Shown here piece after piece: positions 1 through 18,739 of a stretch of DNA of 64,000 bases. Where the stretch lies: NCBI GenBank assembly GCA_003216815.1, contig QCIG01000006.1, positions 1 to 64,000 on the forward strand, read 5' to 3'. Each line of letters begins with the position of its first letter. The stretch's first letter is position 1. The notes beneath the pieces were generated by a model, which had not been told where the DNA came from, searched no databases, and saw only the letters and a list, made by a program, of their open reading frames with translations. Both the position numbers and the translations under genes were made by a program. Origin of the DNA: Prochlorococcus sp. AG-402-K14. GTDB lineage: Bacteria > Cyanobacteriota > Cyanobacteriia > PCC-6307 > Cyanobiaceae.

Positions 1-822
1 TGGAGGCTGAAGCGTCTTTGAAGGCGAATTCTGGTCGTTTTGATTTTTGATTTTTTGAAAATTGCCTGGACCAACTTTCTGTTTAGGTATTTCGTTTCGA
101 TTGATTTTTGGTTTTAGCTTAGGGTTATTTATTTGTGGTTGTTTTTTATCTTGTAAATTTATTGGTGGCCTACTTGGAGGGGCTAATGGCCTTTTGGGTT
201 CAGGGCGATAAGGTATTTGCTCTTGAATTGTTGGCTTCTTGGCCGATCTAGAACTTATTGGTTGATTTTTGAATTTGTTATCTTTTTGTTGTGAGATAAG
301 AGTTTCTTCTTTCTCAGTTTTATTGACAATTTTGGCAATAGATTGCTTTATGTCTTTTCTTGGCTTAGGTGGGAGTGGTTTGTTTGGTTGAGAAGATGAA
401 GCTATTGGTTGTTTAGTTTGTTTATTCGTTAAGGTTTTTTGATCGATCGATGGTTTAGAGCTTATAGATTGAACTGAATTTTGATTAGGTTTTAAAGGGG
501 CATTTAAATTTGGTTTTGGATGTTTTGATAGGGCAGGCGTATTTTGCAGGATTTCAGGCTTCTGATGTTTTTGAGTTTTTGCAGGACTTTTTTTAACTGA
601 AAGAATTTCTTTATCTAGCTTTTTAATAGGTTTAGCGGTGATTTTTGAGTTAACACTTTTTTTCAGGAATTCTTTAATTTGATTCGCTTCAAGATTGCTA
701 ATTGAACTGCTATGGCTTTTTGCCGCAATAGAAAGTTCTCTAGCTGCGTTTAGCACATCTTTATTGTCAAGGCTTAAGTCCTTTGACAACTCATAAATTC
801 TGATTTTGCCGCTGCTGGTCAT
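1..822 (-). CDS. infB: translation initiation factor IF-2, N-terminal part (gene continues past the left edge)
   Basis: Not in ORF track because it is open at the edge. Reverse complement from 822 reads MTSSGKIRIYELSKDLSLDNKDVLNAARELSIAAKSHSSSISNLEA, an IF-2 N-terminal domain, followed by a Pro/Lys-rich linker; lies downstream of nusA-ylxR. Confidence 0.9.
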   Translation of the reverse strand, partial: MTSSGKIRIYELSKDLSLDNKDVLNAARELSIAAKSHSSSISNLEANQIKEFLKKSVNSKITAKPIKKLDKEILSVKKSPAKTQKHQKPEILQNTPALSKHPKPNLNAPLKPNQNSVQSISSKPSIDQKTLTNKQTKQPIASSSQPNKPLPPKPRKDIKQSIAKIVNKTEKEETLISQQKDNKFKNQPISSRSAKKPTIQEQIPYRPEPKRPLAPPSRPPINLQDKKQPQINNPKLKPKINRNEIPKQKVGPGNFQKIKNQNDQNSPSKTLQPP

Positions 823-882
823 TAATGTTGTGCTTGAACTTTAGATTTGGTTTTTGGGTTGGTAGAGTTCATATCAGTTTTA

Positions 883-1158
883 TCATGCCTCAGTATCGGA
901 ATCATTGCAGGTATTAAGTTGTTTTTGGAGCATATTGAAAACGCTTAAGTGAATCGCACATCTAAGTGCTTTTTGTAGTCGTTTTCGCTTCCAAGCTTCC
1001 TCAAGACATGATTCAGTTGGACATAAATAGGCTGATCTTCCCATCCCATTTGAGAGAACTACTCCATTCTGAAAATCTTTGGTAACTTTTAAAAAATACT
1101 TTCTATCAAGAACTTTTTTGCAAGCTACGCAACGGCGCAGAATGGGATTTTTGCTCAC
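883..1158 (-). CDS. ylxR: YlxR family (DUF448) RNA-binding protein
   Basis: RRCVACKKVLDRKYFLKV motif; located between nusA and infB; 4-nt overlap with nusA. Confidence 0.85.
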   Translation of the reverse strand: MSKNPILRRCVACKKVLDRKYFLKVTKDFQNGVVLSNGMGRSAYLCPTESCLEEAWKRKRLQKALRCAIHLSVFNMLQKQLNTCNDSDTEA

Positions 1159-2594
1159 CGGGTTCCTTCCTCTTGTGTAATGATTTTATCTTGTACATCT
1201 ATAGATTCTTCATTGGTTGCTTCAAGATCACTTTCTGTAGATTCCGTTTCTACTTCATCTATATTGATATCTGACAATTGTTCATTTTGAAAGTCTTCTT
1301 CATCTTCTGGTAAAGGATAAAGCTCTCTTAATCTTGCATCCTCTTCCGCTCTCGCTGCTTGCTCTGCCTCCAATCTCTGCTCAGCTTCTCTCTGTAAGGA
1401 CTCTTCTTCTTCCCTTTGAGAGATTAATTCTGCAACCTCAGAATCTTCGGTTGCTTGGTCATATTCCTGCGAATTTTTGATATCTATTTTCCATCCTGTA
1501 AGTCTTGCAGCAAGTCTTACATTTTGTCCCTCTCTTCCAATGGCAAGACTGAGTTGATCTGGGGGGACTAATACATGGGCATGCTGACCTTCAGGATCTA
1601 CAAGTCTTACAACTTCAACTTTTGCAGGACTTAATGAATTACAGATGTATTGAATAGGGTCAGAGGACCATCGAATTACATCTATTTTTTCTCCTCGCAG
1701 TTCATTGACTACTTGTTGAATTCTAGATCCTCTTGCACCTATGCATGCTCCAACTGGATCAACTTCTCTTTCAATGCTGTCAACTGCGACTTTTGTTCTG
1801 GGACCTACTGCTCTTGAAGGTGGATTTGCTTCACGTGCAACAGCAACAATACGTACCGACCCTTCTTGTATTTCAGGAACTTCATTTTCAAATAAATATA
1901 CAACCAGTCCTGCGTTTGACCTGCTTACAAAAAGTTGAGGTCCTCGCCTAGGGATTTCACTAACTTCTTTGAGGAATACCTTAAATGTTGCATTTGCTCG
2001 ATAATTATCATTTGGTAATTGATCTCTCCTTGGGAGCTCTGCTTCAACCTCTGGCCTCCCAAGGCCAGAACTGACTGCCATAATTACTGATTGCCTTTCA
2101 AACCTAATAACTCTGGCAGTCAAAACTGGATCTTCTAAATCAGCAAATTCCTCTTGAATCATTCTCCTTTGCTGATCGCGTAATTTTTGGGCTAAAACCT
2201 GCTTGGTTGTAGCAGCAGCCATTCTTCCAAAATCTTCTTTTTCAGGTGTCACATCTAAAACAACTGTATCTCCAACTTGAGCATCATCAGCAACTTGCAT
2301 AACTTCAGCTATTGCTATTTGATGATCATCGCTCTCTACGTCTTCAACAATTATTTTACTTGCCAAAACTCTATAACCCTCCTCCTCTAAATCCAAGCCA
2401 ACATCAAAATTACTAAAATAGTCATCTTCAAAAGGATCTTCGCTGATTCCTAGGTAGAGAGTTCTTCGATATCTTTCATAACCTTTTAGAAGTGCCTCTC
2501 TCAAAGCGGCTTCGACCACATGTGATGGAAGTTTTTTTTCCTCACTTATGTCTTCAATTAAGTTGGTTAAGCCTGGGAGTAGAACTAGGGCCAT
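1155..2594 (-). CDS. nusA: transcription termination/antitermination factor NusA
   Basis: S1/KH signatures (GACIGARGSRIQQVVNELRGEKIDVI, AIGREGQNVRLAARLTGWKIDI); acidic C-terminal tail; rimP-nusA-ylxR-infB order. Confidence 0.97.
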   Translation of the reverse strand: MALVLLPGLTNLIEDISEEKKLPSHVVEAALREALLKGYERYRRTLYLGISEDPFEDDYFSNFDVGLDLEEEGYRVLASKIIVEDVESDDHQIAIAEVMQVADDAQVGDTVVLDVTPEKEDFGRMAAATTKQVLAQKLRDQQRRMIQEEFADLEDPVLTARVIRFERQSVIMAVSSGLGRPEVEAELPRRDQLPNDNYRANATFKVFLKEVSEIPRRGPQLFVSRSNAGLVVYLFENEVPEIQEGSVRIVAVAREANPPSRAVGPRTKVAVDSIEREVDPVGACIGARGSRIQQVVNELRGEKIDVIRWSSDPIQYICNSLSPAKVEVVRLVDPEGQHAHVLVPPDQLSLAIGREGQNVRLAARLTGWKIDIKNSQEYDQATEDSEVAELISQREEEESLQREAEQRLEAEQAARAEEDARLRELYPLPEDEEDFQNEQLSDINIDEVETESTESDLEATNEESIDVQDKIITQEEGTR

Positions 2595-2650
2595 CGATGA
2601 TGGGATATAAAGATGAGAATGATTGGATTTAGATAATTAATATCTAAGTG

Positions 2651-3121
2651 TTAACCAGAAGGTGTCGTAAGTCGGACTTTAATAACGTCTTCGACTGGGA
2701 TTCGGTGAGTTTTCCCCTTTTGATTTATTTGTAGATCATTATCTGTCCTTTTTAGAAGCAAACCACTGGTTTGTTGTTCATTTTTTTTTAAATCCTGATA
2801 AGTAACTTCAATTGGAAAACCTTTAAAAATTTGAAAATCTTTTTCTTCAGTTAAGAGTTCACCAACTCCCTCACTACTGATTTCTAACGTAAAAGGTTGG
2901 TCAAGGATAAATGAATTTTGAATAGCTTCATCAATATATGCACTAAGGATAGAACAGTCATCAATAGTGACTTTCTTGTCAGGATTTTTATGGCGGATAT
3001 TAACTTGAATAGATAAAGGGTTTGAATGAGTGAATATTTTAAAATCCGTTACATCAAAGCCATTATTGGTTGCTGACTTCGCTGTAAGAATTTTTAATTC
3101 TGTAGCGGTTTGATTAGACAA
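2651..3121 (-). CDS. rimP: ribosome maturation factor RimP
   Basis: LEISSEGVGELLTEEKDFQIFKGFPIEV region and synteny upstream of nusA. Confidence 0.9.
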   Translation of the reverse strand: MSNQTATELKILTAKSATNNGFDVTDFKIFTHSNPLSIQVNIRHKNPDKKVTIDDCSILSAYIDEAIQNSFILDQPFTLEISSEGVGELLTEEKDFQIFKGFPIEVTYQDLKKNEQQTSGLLLKRTDNDLQINQKGKTHRIPVEDVIKVRLTTPSG

Positions 3122-3265
3122 AAGGTAGTGACGAACTCGGACAAGCAGCCCGAGCGGTTTCAGTTTTGACCCGCCTCTATTTAAGAGGTACCGTCAGGCA
3201 ACTCAATATTACTAGATAGAGGTTTCGGATACCTCTAAAATCAAGTTCTTCTTGTTTTGTATTGA

Positions 3266-4444
<1,179 letters not shown>

Positions 4445-4480
4445 AACGTATTGCTACTGTCATTAAAAAGGTACGACTAA

Positions 4481-5191
4481 ATGGATCTTCAAACACAGAT
4501 GAAAAAAGCAGTTGCCCAAGCTGCTGTAGATCAAATTCAAAATGGAATGATTCTTGGTCTTGGTTCTGGTTCAACCGCAGCTTTGATGATTGAAGAGCTT
4601 GCTTTGAAAATAAAATCAGGAAAAATTAAAGATGTTGTTGGAGTGACTACATCTTTTCAAGGCGAAGTTCTTTCTTCTGAATTAGGAATACCACTCAAAT
4701 CACTTTCTTCAGTTTCAGAAATTGACCTAGCAATTGATGGGGCAGATGAAGTTGATCCTAAGTTTCAATTAATCAAGGGAGGAGGAGCATGTCATGTACA
4801 GGAAAAACTTGTGGCTGCTTTGGCTAAGAAATTCATAGTTGTTGTTGATTCATCAAAACTGGTTAAAAAATTGAACCTTGATTTCAAATTACCTGTTGAG
4901 GTTCTTCCTTCAGCCTGGAAACAAGTACAAAAAAAATTAGAAGGGTTAGGAGGAGTAGGGGAACTGAGAATGGCCCAGAAAAAGGCTGGACCTATAGTTA
5001 CTGATCAGGGCAACTTGATCCTTGATTTGACTTTCAAGAATGGGATTGATCAACCTGATTCGCTGGAGAGTCAAATCAATAATATCCCCGGTGTTCTTGA
5101 AAATGGACTTTTCATCAATCTTGCAGATGAGGTTTTAGTTGGCAGCGTAGAAAATGATGTGGTTGGTGTTAAATCGCTCAACAAAATTTAG
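4481..5191 (+). CDS. rpiA: ribose-5-phosphate isomerase A
   Basis: [46 protein letters not shown]. Confidence 0.96.
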   Translation: MDLQTQMKKAVAQAAVDQIQNGMILGLGSGSTAALMIEELALKIKSGKIKDVVGVTTSFQGEVLSSELGIPLKSLSSVSEIDLAIDGADEVDPKFQLIKGGGACHVQEKLVAALAKKFIVVVDSSKLVKKLNLDFKLPVEVLPSAWKQVQKKLEGLGGVGELRMAQKKAGPIVTDQGNLILDLTFKNGIDQPDSLESQINNIPGVLENGLFINLADEVLVGSVENDVVGVKSLNKI

Positions 5192-6527
5192 AATCTCTAA
5201 TTCGTATTGATTCCGCGTGACTATGCAAACCCTCACTTTTTGCTAATTCTATGACAGCGTTTTTGGTTTCATTAAAGGCTTCTTTTGAAAAATCTATAAG
5301 TGAAGTGTTTTTCATAAATGTTTCTACTCCTAGCGCACCAGCAAATCTCGCAGTACCTGAGGTGGGGAGTGTATGGTTTGGCCCTCCAAGATAGTCTCCA
5401 ATAGCTTCGGGGCTCCATGAACCCATGAAAATTGCACCAGCGTTTTTTATGCTTTTTGATAATTGCTTGGGTTGTTCTACAAGTAATTCAAGATGTTCTG
5501 GAGCGAAAGCATCACTTAATTTTACGCAAGTTTCTAAATCATTGCATATAGCGACTAGCCCCCATTCCTCTATTGATTTTTTGCATATTTCTAATCTTGG
5601 GTGATTGGTTAATTGACGTTCAATTTCTGCTGGTAATTTTTCCGCTAGTTTTTTATCAGTAGTGATTAGGATTGCTGAGGCAAGAGGATCATGTTCCGAT
5701 TGAGCTAACATATCTGATGCAACATGTTCCAATTTCGCAGATTGATCAGCAATTATTAAAATTTCACTTGGACCAGCTAATGAATCAATTCCTACTTTTC
5801 CGTAAACACTTTTCTTTGCCAATGTGACATATATATTTCCAGGACCAGTAATTACATCAACTTTTGGAATTGATTCGGTTCCATTAGCAAGGGCACCAAT
5901 GGCTTGAGCACCTCCTATACGAAAAACTTTGTTGACACCTGTTATGTGAGCTGCAGCTAAAACGGTTTGGTTTATATCCCCTCGAGAGTTCGCTGGAGAA
6001 ACCATAATGATTTGATTAACTCCGGCAACATAGGCAGGAATGGCATTCATCAGAACTGTGCTTGGATAAGCGGCTCTTCCCCCAGGGATATATATTCCTG
6101 CATTTTCAACTGGACTCCATCTTCTCCCAAGTGATTCGCCATTAGGACCAGTATAAGAGATATTTTTTGGCACCTGAAGACTATGAAATTTCTCAATTCT
6201 TTTTTTTGCTAATAAAAGCGAATCTTGCAATTCCTTAGGAGTTTCTTCCCAAGCTTTTAATATTGAATCTGATGATACTTGCAATGATTCTGGTAGAAAT
6301 CCATCAAATCGAGAAGTGTATTCTTTAAGTGCCTGGTCTCCCTTGTCTTGGACTTTCTTGAGAATATCTTTGACTAACTTTATTGCTTCATCTTGAACAT
6401 TCCCTGATGTCCTTTCTGTAATTCTTTTGAGTTCAGATTTAGCTTCCTCAATATTTTTAGCTACTTTTATAACTGGTTTATTTGAAAAGGTTTTTTCAAC
6501 CTCATCTTTATCAATTGTTTGCATCAT
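5178..6527 (-). CDS. hisD: histidinol dehydrogenase
   Basis: [63 protein letters not shown]. Confidence 0.97.
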   Translation of the reverse strand: MMQTIDKDEVEKTFSNKPVIKVAKNIEEAKSELKRITERTSGNVQDEAIKLVKDILKKVQDKGDQALKEYTSRFDGFLPESLQVSSDSILKAWEETPKELQDSLLLAKKRIEKFHSLQVPKNISYTGPNGESLGRRWSPVENAGIYIPGGRAAYPSTVLMNAIPAYVAGVNQIIMVSPANSRGDINQTVLAAAHITGVNKVFRIGGAQAIGALANGTESIPKVDVITGPGNIYVTLAKKSVYGKVGIDSLAGPSEILIIADQSAKLEHVASDMLAQSEHDPLASAILITTDKKLAEKLPAEIERQLTNHPRLEICKKSIEEWGLVAICNDLETCVKLSDAFAPEHLELLVEQPKQLSKSIKNAGAIFMGSWSPEAIGDYLGGPNHTLPTSGTARFAGALGVETFMKNTSLIDFSKEAFNETKNAVIELAKSEGLHSHAESIRIRDSKFC

Positions 6528-6554
6528 GAACTTTTGGCTATGGGTTCAATTTGA

Positions 6555-6941
<387 letters not shown>

Positions 6942-6989
6942 GAATCATTAATTAGAATTTAATATAGAAAGATCGATTAATCATTTATC

Positions 6990-7781
6990 TTGAGCGATCA
7001 AATTAGTTCAATAATAGATAGCCACTGTCATCTTGTTTTCTCTAATTTTGATGAAGATAGAGAAAAAGTAGCTCAAAGGTGGAGATCGCAAGGGGTAAAG
7101 GCTTTATTACATGCTTGCGTAGAACCATCTGAGATCCCAGCTATTAAGTCAATTGCCGATCAATTTAAGGAAATCAGGTATTCAGTTGGAGTTCATCCAT
7201 TGGATGTAAATCATTGGGAACCTAAAACTCTAAGTGTTTTAAAGAAAGCAGCTCTTGATGATACCCGAGTTGTCGCAATAGGAGAATTAGGACTTGATCT
7301 TTTTAAAGCAGAGAACTTGAGTGAGCAGTTGTCTGTCTTAATGCCACAATTGAACCTTGCATTTGAATTGAATTTACCAGTCATTGTTCATTGCAGAGAT
7401 GCGGCTAAAGAAATGCTAGAAGTTTTTTCTAAGCTTTCTGAAGATGGTCGCTGTCCAAGAGGTGTTATGCATTGCTGGAGTGGCAATGTCCAAGAGATGA
7501 GGGAATTCCTTAATCTTGGCTTTTATATAAGTTTTAGTGGAAATGTAACTTTTAAAAACGCTATTGATATTCATGAATGTGCTAAAGAAGTTCCTTCGTG
7601 CAGGTTTCTTGTAGAAACTGATAGTCCTTTCTTGTCTCCAGTCCCTCATAGAGGGAAGAGGAATGAACCTTCTTTCGTAAAGCATGTAGTAGATAAAATT
7701 GCAGAGCTTAGAGGCGAAAGCTTTTCTGAAATCGCAAACAAAACAACTCAAAATTCTAGGAAATTGTTTGGGTTGCCTTAA
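6990..7781 (+). CDS. TatD family deoxyribonuclease
   Basis: IIDSHCHLVFSNFDED, GELGLDLF, VHCRDA, MHCWSG, VETDSPFLSPVPHRGKRNEP. Confidence 0.93.
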   Translation: MSDQISSIIDSHCHLVFSNFDEDREKVAQRWRSQGVKALLHACVEPSEIPAIKSIADQFKEIRYSVGVHPLDVNHWEPKTLSVLKKAALDDTRVVAIGELGLDLFKAENLSEQLSVLMPQLNLAFELNLPVIVHCRDAAKEMLEVFSKLSEDGRCPRGVMHCWSGNVQEMREFLNLGFYISFSGNVTFKNAIDIHECAKEVPSCRFLVETDSPFLSPVPHRGKRNEPSFVKHVVDKIAELRGESFSEIANKTTQNSRKLFGLP

Positions 7782-8032
7782 ATATCTCCATTCCCACTAG
7801 TTAATTATCTGATTTGAGTGTAGAGTTATTTATTGTCTTGCATAGCGTGGTATCTGCGCTTGGCCTTTTAAGGTTCTACTACTTTAGAGTCAGTTTGTTC
7901 ATTAATTAAGAAAATTCATTTTCACATCTCAGTCTTTTAGGAGATTGTTTTTTGTTTTTTCTTACTAGAAAACAATTTGACCTATCGGCAAGGCATTAAA
8001 CCCGTCCTCTAAATATAAACGCAGGTTCTCGA

Positions 8033-11000
8033 ATGAGTAGAAGCGCGATTCAGGTAGCCAAAGCAGCTACATATCTGCCTGATTTGGTTGAGGTGCAAAG
8101 ATCAAGTTTTAAGTGGTTTTTGGAAAAAGGCTTAATAGAAGAATTAGATAATTTTTCTCCCATTACTGACTATACTGGCAAGCTTGAGCTGCATTTTATT
8201 GGTGCAGAATACAAGCTCAAGCGTCCTAGGCATGATGTTGAAGAAGCGAAAAGAAGAGATGCGACTTTTGCTTCTCAAATGTATGTTACTTGTCGCTTAG
8301 TTAATAAAGAAACAGGAGAAATTAAGGAGCAAGAAGTATTTATAGGTGAACTGCCTCTAATGACTGAGAGAGGAACATTTATAATAAACGGTGCAGAAAG
8401 AGTTATAGTTAATCAGATTGTTCGCAGTCCTGGAGTTTATTTCAAAGATGAGCAAGATAAAAATGGTAGAAGAACTTATAATGCAAGTGTTATTCCTAAT
8501 CGTGGAGCATGGTTGAAGTTTGAAACTGATAAAAATGATTTATTGCATGTTCGTGTAGATAAGACAAGAAAAATTAATGCTCATGTCTTAATGAGGGCAA
8601 TGGGTTTATCAGATAATGATGTAATTGATAAATTGCGACATCCTGAATTTTATAAAAAGTCAATTGATGCAGCAAATGAAGAAGGTATTAGTTCAGAAGA
8701 CCAGGCATTGTTAGAGCTTTATAAGAAGTTAAGACCAGGTGAACCTCCATCAGTTAGTGGCGGTCAACAGTTACTCCAAACAAGATTTTTTGATCCAAAA
8801 AGATATGATTTAGGAAGAGTCGGTAGATATAAAATAAATAAGAAATTACGATTAACTATTCCCGATAATATAAGAACTCTTACAAATGAAGATGTTCTTT
8901 CTACTTTAGATTATTTAATCAATTTAGAATTAGATGTTGGTGGCGCAACTTTAGATGATATTGATCATTTAGGTAATAGGAGAGTAAGGTCAGTTGGGGA
9001 GCTTCTACAAAATCAAGTAAGAGTTGGTTTAAATAGGCTTGAAAGGATAATCAAAGAGAGAATGACAGTTGGGGAGACGGACTCACTCACCCCAGCGCAA
9101 TTGGTCAATCCAAAACCTTTGGTTGCAGCAATAAAAGAATTTTTTGGTTCAAGTCAATTAAGTCAATTTATGGATCAAACCAATCCATTAGCTGAGTTGA
9201 CACATAAAAGACGTATTTCTGCATTAGGACCTGGAGGATTAACTAGAGAAAGAGCTGGTTTTGCGGTAAGGGATATTCATCCCTCTCATTATGGAAGACT
9301 TTGTCCAATCGAAACCCCAGAGGGACCAAATGCAGGTCTTATTAATTCATTAGCAACACACGCAAGAGTTAATGAATATGGTTTTATTGAGACACCATTT
9401 TGGAAAGTTGAAAATGGGCGATTAATTAAAGAAGGTGATCCTATTTATTTGTCTGCAGATTTGGAAGATGAGTGCAGAGTGGCCCCAGGTGATGTTGCGA
9501 CTAATGAAGAAGGAAAAATATTGGCAGAACTTGTTCCTGTTAGGTATCGTCAAGACTTTGAAACGGTATCTCCTGAGCAAGTTGATTATGTGCAACTATC
9601 ACCTGTTCAGGTTATTTCTGTAGCTGCATCGTTAATTCCATTTTTGGAGCATGACGATGCTAACAGAGCTTTGATGGGCTCAAACATGCAAAGGCAAGCC
9701 GTTCCTCTTTTGCGTCCAGAAAGGCCCTTAGTTGGTACAGGTTTAGAAACTCAAGTTGCTAGAGACTCTGGCATGGTTCCAATTTCAAAGGTAAATGGAA
9801 CAGTTACTTACGTTGACGCTAATGCAATTGTTGTTACTGATGAAGAAGGTAATGATCACACGCACTACTTACAGAAATATCAGAGATCTAATCAAGATAC
9901 GTGCCTTAATCACAGGCCTATAGTTTTTAATGGTGATCCAGTTATTATTGGCCAAGTTTTAGCTGATGGTTCAGCATGTGAAGGAGGGGAAATAGCCCTA
10001 GGTCAAAATGTTTTAATTGCTTATATGCCATGGGAAGGTTATAACTACGAAGACGCAATTCTTGTAAGTGAAAGATTAGTTAAAGATGATTTATATACCT
10101 CTGTCCATATTGAAAAATATGAAATAGAAGCTCGTCAAACAAAGTTAGGCCCTGAAGAAATCACAAGGGAAATACCCAATGTCTCAGAAGAAAGTCTTGG
10201 GAATTTAGATGAAATGGGAATTATTCGAATAGGAGCTTTTGTTGAGAGCGGAGATATTTTGGTTGGGAAAGTAACTCCTAAAGGCGAATCAGATCAACCA
10301 CCAGAGGAAAAACTTCTAAGAGCTATTTTTGGAGAAAAAGCTAGAGATGTTAGAGATAACTCTCTTCGAGTCCCCTCAACTGAAAGAGGAAGGGTAGTTG
10401 ATGTCCGAATCTACACTAGGGAACAAGGTGATGAGCTTCCACCTGGAGCCAATATGGTAGTTAGAGTCTACGTCGCACAACGTAGAAAGATACAAGTTGG
10501 CGATAAAATGGCAGGTAGGCATGGTAATAAAGGGATCATTAGCAGAATACTTCCGAGAGAAGATATGCCTTATCTTCCAGATGGCACACCTGTTGACATA
10601 TGCCTTAATCCATTAGGTGTTCCAAGTCGAATGAATGTAGGTCAAGTCTTTGAGCTCCTAATGGGTTGGGCCGCTTCAAACTTGGATTGTCGAGTGAAAA
10701 TAGTACCTTTTGATGAGATGTATGGACCAGAAATGTCTAATCAGACTGTTCAATCTTACTTAAAAGAAGCTGCAAAACAGCCAGGTAAATCATGGGTATA
10801 TAACCCTGAGGATCCAGGAAAGTTGCTTCTTACTGATGGCCGAACTGGTGAGCCTTTTGATCAGCCAGTTGCTGTTGGTTATGCTCATTTCCTTAAACTT
10901 GTACATTTAGTTGACGACAAAATTCATGCTCGTTCAACAGGACCATATTCTTTGGTCACTCAACAACCACTTGGTGGAAAAGCCCAGCAAGGTGGACAGC

Positions 11001-11320
11001 GATTGGGAGAAATGGAAGTATGGGCACTCGAGGCTTATGGAGCAGCTTATACATTGCAAGAGCTATTAACTGTGAAGTCTGATGACATGCAAGGTCGCAA
11101 CGAAGCTCTTAATTCAATTGTGAAAGGTAAACCAATTCCAAGACCTGGTACCCCAGAATCTTTCAAAGTTTTAATGAGAGAACTTCAGTCATTGGGATTA
11201 GATATTGGAGTTTATACAGATGATGGAAAAGAAGTGGATCTTATGCAAGATGTGAATCCACGTAGGAGCACACCAAGTAGACCTACCTATGAATCATTAG
11301 GTAAAGAGTACGAGGAATAA
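8033..11320 (+). CDS. rpoB: DNA-directed RNA polymerase subunit beta
   Basis: Full-length RpoB motifs ([30 protein letters not shown]). Confidence 0.99.
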   Translation: MSRSAIQVAKAATYLPDLVEVQRSSFKWFLEKGLIEELDNFSPITDYTGKLELHFIGAEYKLKRPRHDVEEAKRRDATFASQMYVTCRLVNKETGEIKEQEVFIGELPLMTERGTFIINGAERVIVNQIVRSPGVYFKDEQDKNGRRTYNASVIPNRGAWLKFETDKNDLLHVRVDKTRKINAHVLMRAMGLSDNDVIDKLRHPEFYKKSIDAANEEGISSEDQALLELYKKLRPGEPPSVSGGQQLLQTRFFDPKRYDLGRVGRYKINKKLRLTIPDNIRTLTNEDVLSTLDYLINLELDVGGATLDDIDHLGNRRVRSVGELLQNQVRVGLNRLERIIKERMTVGETDSLTPAQLVNPKPLVAAIKEFFGSSQLSQFMDQTNPLAELTHKRRISALGPGGLTRERAGFAVRDIHPSHYGRLCPIETPEGPNAGLINSLATHARVNEYGFIETPFWKVENGRLIKEGDPIYLSADLEDECRVAPGDVATNEEGKILAELVPVRYRQDFETVSPEQVDYVQLSPVQVISVAASLIPFLEHDDANRALMGSNMQRQAVPLLRPERPLVGTGLETQVARDSGMVPISKVNGTVTYVDANAIVVTDEEGNDHTHYLQKYQRSNQDTCLNHRPIVFNGDPVIIGQVLADGSACEGGEIALGQNVLIAYMPWEGYNYEDAILVSERLVKDDLYTSVHIEKYEIEARQTKLGPEEITREIPNVSEESLGNLDEMGIIRIGAFVESGDILVGKVTPKGESDQPPEEKLLRAIFGEKARDVRDNSLRVPSTERGRVVDVRIYTREQGDELPPGANMVVRVYVAQRRKIQVGDKMAGRHGNKGIISRILPREDMPYLPDGTPVDICLNPLGVPSRMNVGQVFELLMGWAASNLDCRVKIVPFDEMYGPEMSNQTVQSYLKEAAKQPGKSWVYNPEDPGKLLLTDGRTGEPFDQPVAVGYAHFLKLVHLVDDKIHARSTGPYSLVTQQPLGGKAQQGGQRLGEMEVWALEAYGAAYTLQELLTVKSDDMQGRNEALNSIVKGKPIPRPGTPESFKVLMRELQSLGLDIGVYTDDGKEVDLMQDVNPRRSTPSRPTYESLGKEYEE

Positions 11321-11359
11321 TCGTCTCAATCGGAACAACACTCAACACCCTTACTTCTC

Positions 11360-13267
11360 ATGACTAATAGCAATCTACGTACAGAAAATCATTTTGATTA
11401 CGTCAAAATTAAATTAGCTTCCCCTGAAAGAGTAATGGAATGGGGGCAAAGAACTTTGCCGAATGGCCAGGTTGTTGGTGAAGTTACTAAGCCTGAAACA
11501 ATAAATTATCGAACTTTGAAGCCAGAGATGGATGGATTATTTTGTGAAAAGATTTTTGGCCCATCAAAAGATTGGGAATGTCACTGTGGAAAATACAAAA
11601 GAGTTAGACATCGTGGAATTGTTTGTGAAAGATGCGGCGTTGAAGTAACTGAAAGTCGTGTCAGAAGACACAGAATGGGGTTTATAAAATTAGCAGCTCC
11701 TGTTTCGCATGTTTGGTATTTAAAAGGAATACCTAGTTATGTAGCAATTTTATTAGATATGCCTCTGAGAGATGTCGAGCAAATTGTTTACTTTAATTGT
11801 TACGTTGTTTTAGATGTAGGAGATAGTAAGGATCTCAAGTATAAGCAGTTATTAACCGAAGATGAATGGCTTGAAATTGAAGATGAAATTTATGCTGAGG
11901 ATTCAACCATCGAAAATGAGCCGATTGTAGGAATAGGTGCGGAGGCATTAAAACAGTTACTTGAAGATCTAAATCTAAAAGAGGTTGCTGAGCAATTGCG
12001 AGAAGAAATCGCAACAAGCAAAGGTCAAAAAAGGGCTAAGCTCATCAAAAGACTAAGAGTAATAGATAATTTTATTGCTACTAGTGCAAGTCCAGAATGG
12101 ATGGTTTTAGATGCGATACCTGTAATACCTCCTGATCTAAGACCTATGGTTCAATTGGACGGGGGTAGATTTGCTACTTCAGATTTAAATGATTTGTACA
12201 GAAGGGTAATTAATAGGAATAATCGTCTTGCACGTCTTCAGGAAATCTTAGCTCCTGAGATAATAGTTAGAAATGAAAAAAGGATGCTACAAGAGGCTGT
12301 AGATGCGCTTATTGATAACGGTAGACGAGGTAGAACTGTTGTTGGTGCAAATAATCGTCCCTTGAAATCACTTAGCGACATTATCGAGGGTAAGCAAGGG
12401 AGATTCAGGCAGAATTTACTTGGAAAAAGAGTTGATTACTCTGGTCGCTCTGTGATTGTGGTTGGCCCTAAGCTGAAAATGCATCAATGTGGATTGCCAA
12501 AAGAAATGGCAATAGAGCTTTTTCAACCTTTTGTAATTCACAGGTTGATTCGTCAGAATATTGTTAACAACATCAAAGCCGCAAAGAAACTGATTCAGAA
12601 AGCCGATGATGAAGTAATGCAGGTATTACAAGAGGTTATAGATGGTCATCCAATCCTTCTTAACCGTGCACCTACTTTGCATCGATTAGGTATTCAAGCT
12701 TTTGAGCCAAAATTAGTTGCTGGTCGAGCTATACAGCTACATCCATTGGTATGCCCAGCTTTTAATGCTGATTTTGATGGAGATCAAATGGCCGTTCATG
12801 TGCCATTAGCGATTGAGGCTCAAACAGAAGCGAGGATGTTGATGCTCGCCAGTAATAATATTCTGTCTCCAGCCACAGGGGATCCAATTGTCACCCCGTC
12901 TCAAGATATGGTTTTGGGTTCATATTACCTTACTGCAATTCAGCCTCAATCCAATCAGCCTAAGTTTGGAGATTATGCAAATACATATGCATCACTTGAA
13001 GATGTTCTACAAGCACTTGAAGATAAAAGAATAGATCTACATGATTGGGTTTGGGTTCGATTCTCTGGTGAAGTAGAGGACGACGATGAGCTTCAAAAAC
13101 CGCGTAATTCGGAGACTTTAGAAGATGGAACTCGTGTTGAAGAGTGGACATATCGACGAGATCGCCTTGATGAAGATGGCGGTTTGATTAGCCGTTACAT
13201 TTTGACTACAGTTGGTCGGGTTGTAATGAACCATACAATTATTGATGCTGTAGCAGCTACCTCATAA
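11360..13267 (+). CDS. rpoC1: DNA-directed RNA polymerase subunit gamma
   Basis: [15 protein letters not shown] catalytic motif; cyanobacterial split rpoC. Confidence 0.99.
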   Translation: MTNSNLRTENHFDYVKIKLASPERVMEWGQRTLPNGQVVGEVTKPETINYRTLKPEMDGLFCEKIFGPSKDWECHCGKYKRVRHRGIVCERCGVEVTESRVRRHRMGFIKLAAPVSHVWYLKGIPSYVAILLDMPLRDVEQIVYFNCYVVLDVGDSKDLKYKQLLTEDEWLEIEDEIYAEDSTIENEPIVGIGAEALKQLLEDLNLKEVAEQLREEIATSKGQKRAKLIKRLRVIDNFIATSASPEWMVLDAIPVIPPDLRPMVQLDGGRFATSDLNDLYRRVINRNNRLARLQEILAPEIIVRNEKRMLQEAVDALIDNGRRGRTVVGANNRPLKSLSDIIEGKQGRFRQNLLGKRVDYSGRSVIVVGPKLKMHQCGLPKEMAIELFQPFVIHRLIRQNIVNNIKAAKKLIQKADDEVMQVLQEVIDGHPILLNRAPTLHRLGIQAFEPKLVAGRAIQLHPLVCPAFNADFDGDQMAVHVPLAIEAQTEARMLMLASNNILSPATGDPIVTPSQDMVLGSYYLTAIQPQSNQPKFGDYANTYASLEDVLQALEDKRIDLHDWVWVRFSGEVEDDDELQKPRNSETLEDGTRVEEWTYRRDRLDEDGGLISRYILTTVGRVVMNHTIIDAVAATS

Positions 13268-13296
13268 CTCATAGCACAAATTTTCTTTTATCTTGA

Positions 13297-17418
<4,122 letters not shown>

Positions 17419-17422
17419 ATGA

Positions 17423-18711
<1,289 letters not shown>

Positions 18712-18739
18712 ATATATAAAAAAATCTTTGTGAGTTCTT

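Noticed and set aside
1733-1951. Plus-strand ORFs 1733-1951 and 1741-1938
   Set aside because: Antisense shadows fully inside nusA; low-complexity composition and no family resemblance.
7416-7751. Minus-strand 111-aa ORF inside tatD
   Set aside because: Antisense to a well-supported conserved CDS; no recognisable domain.
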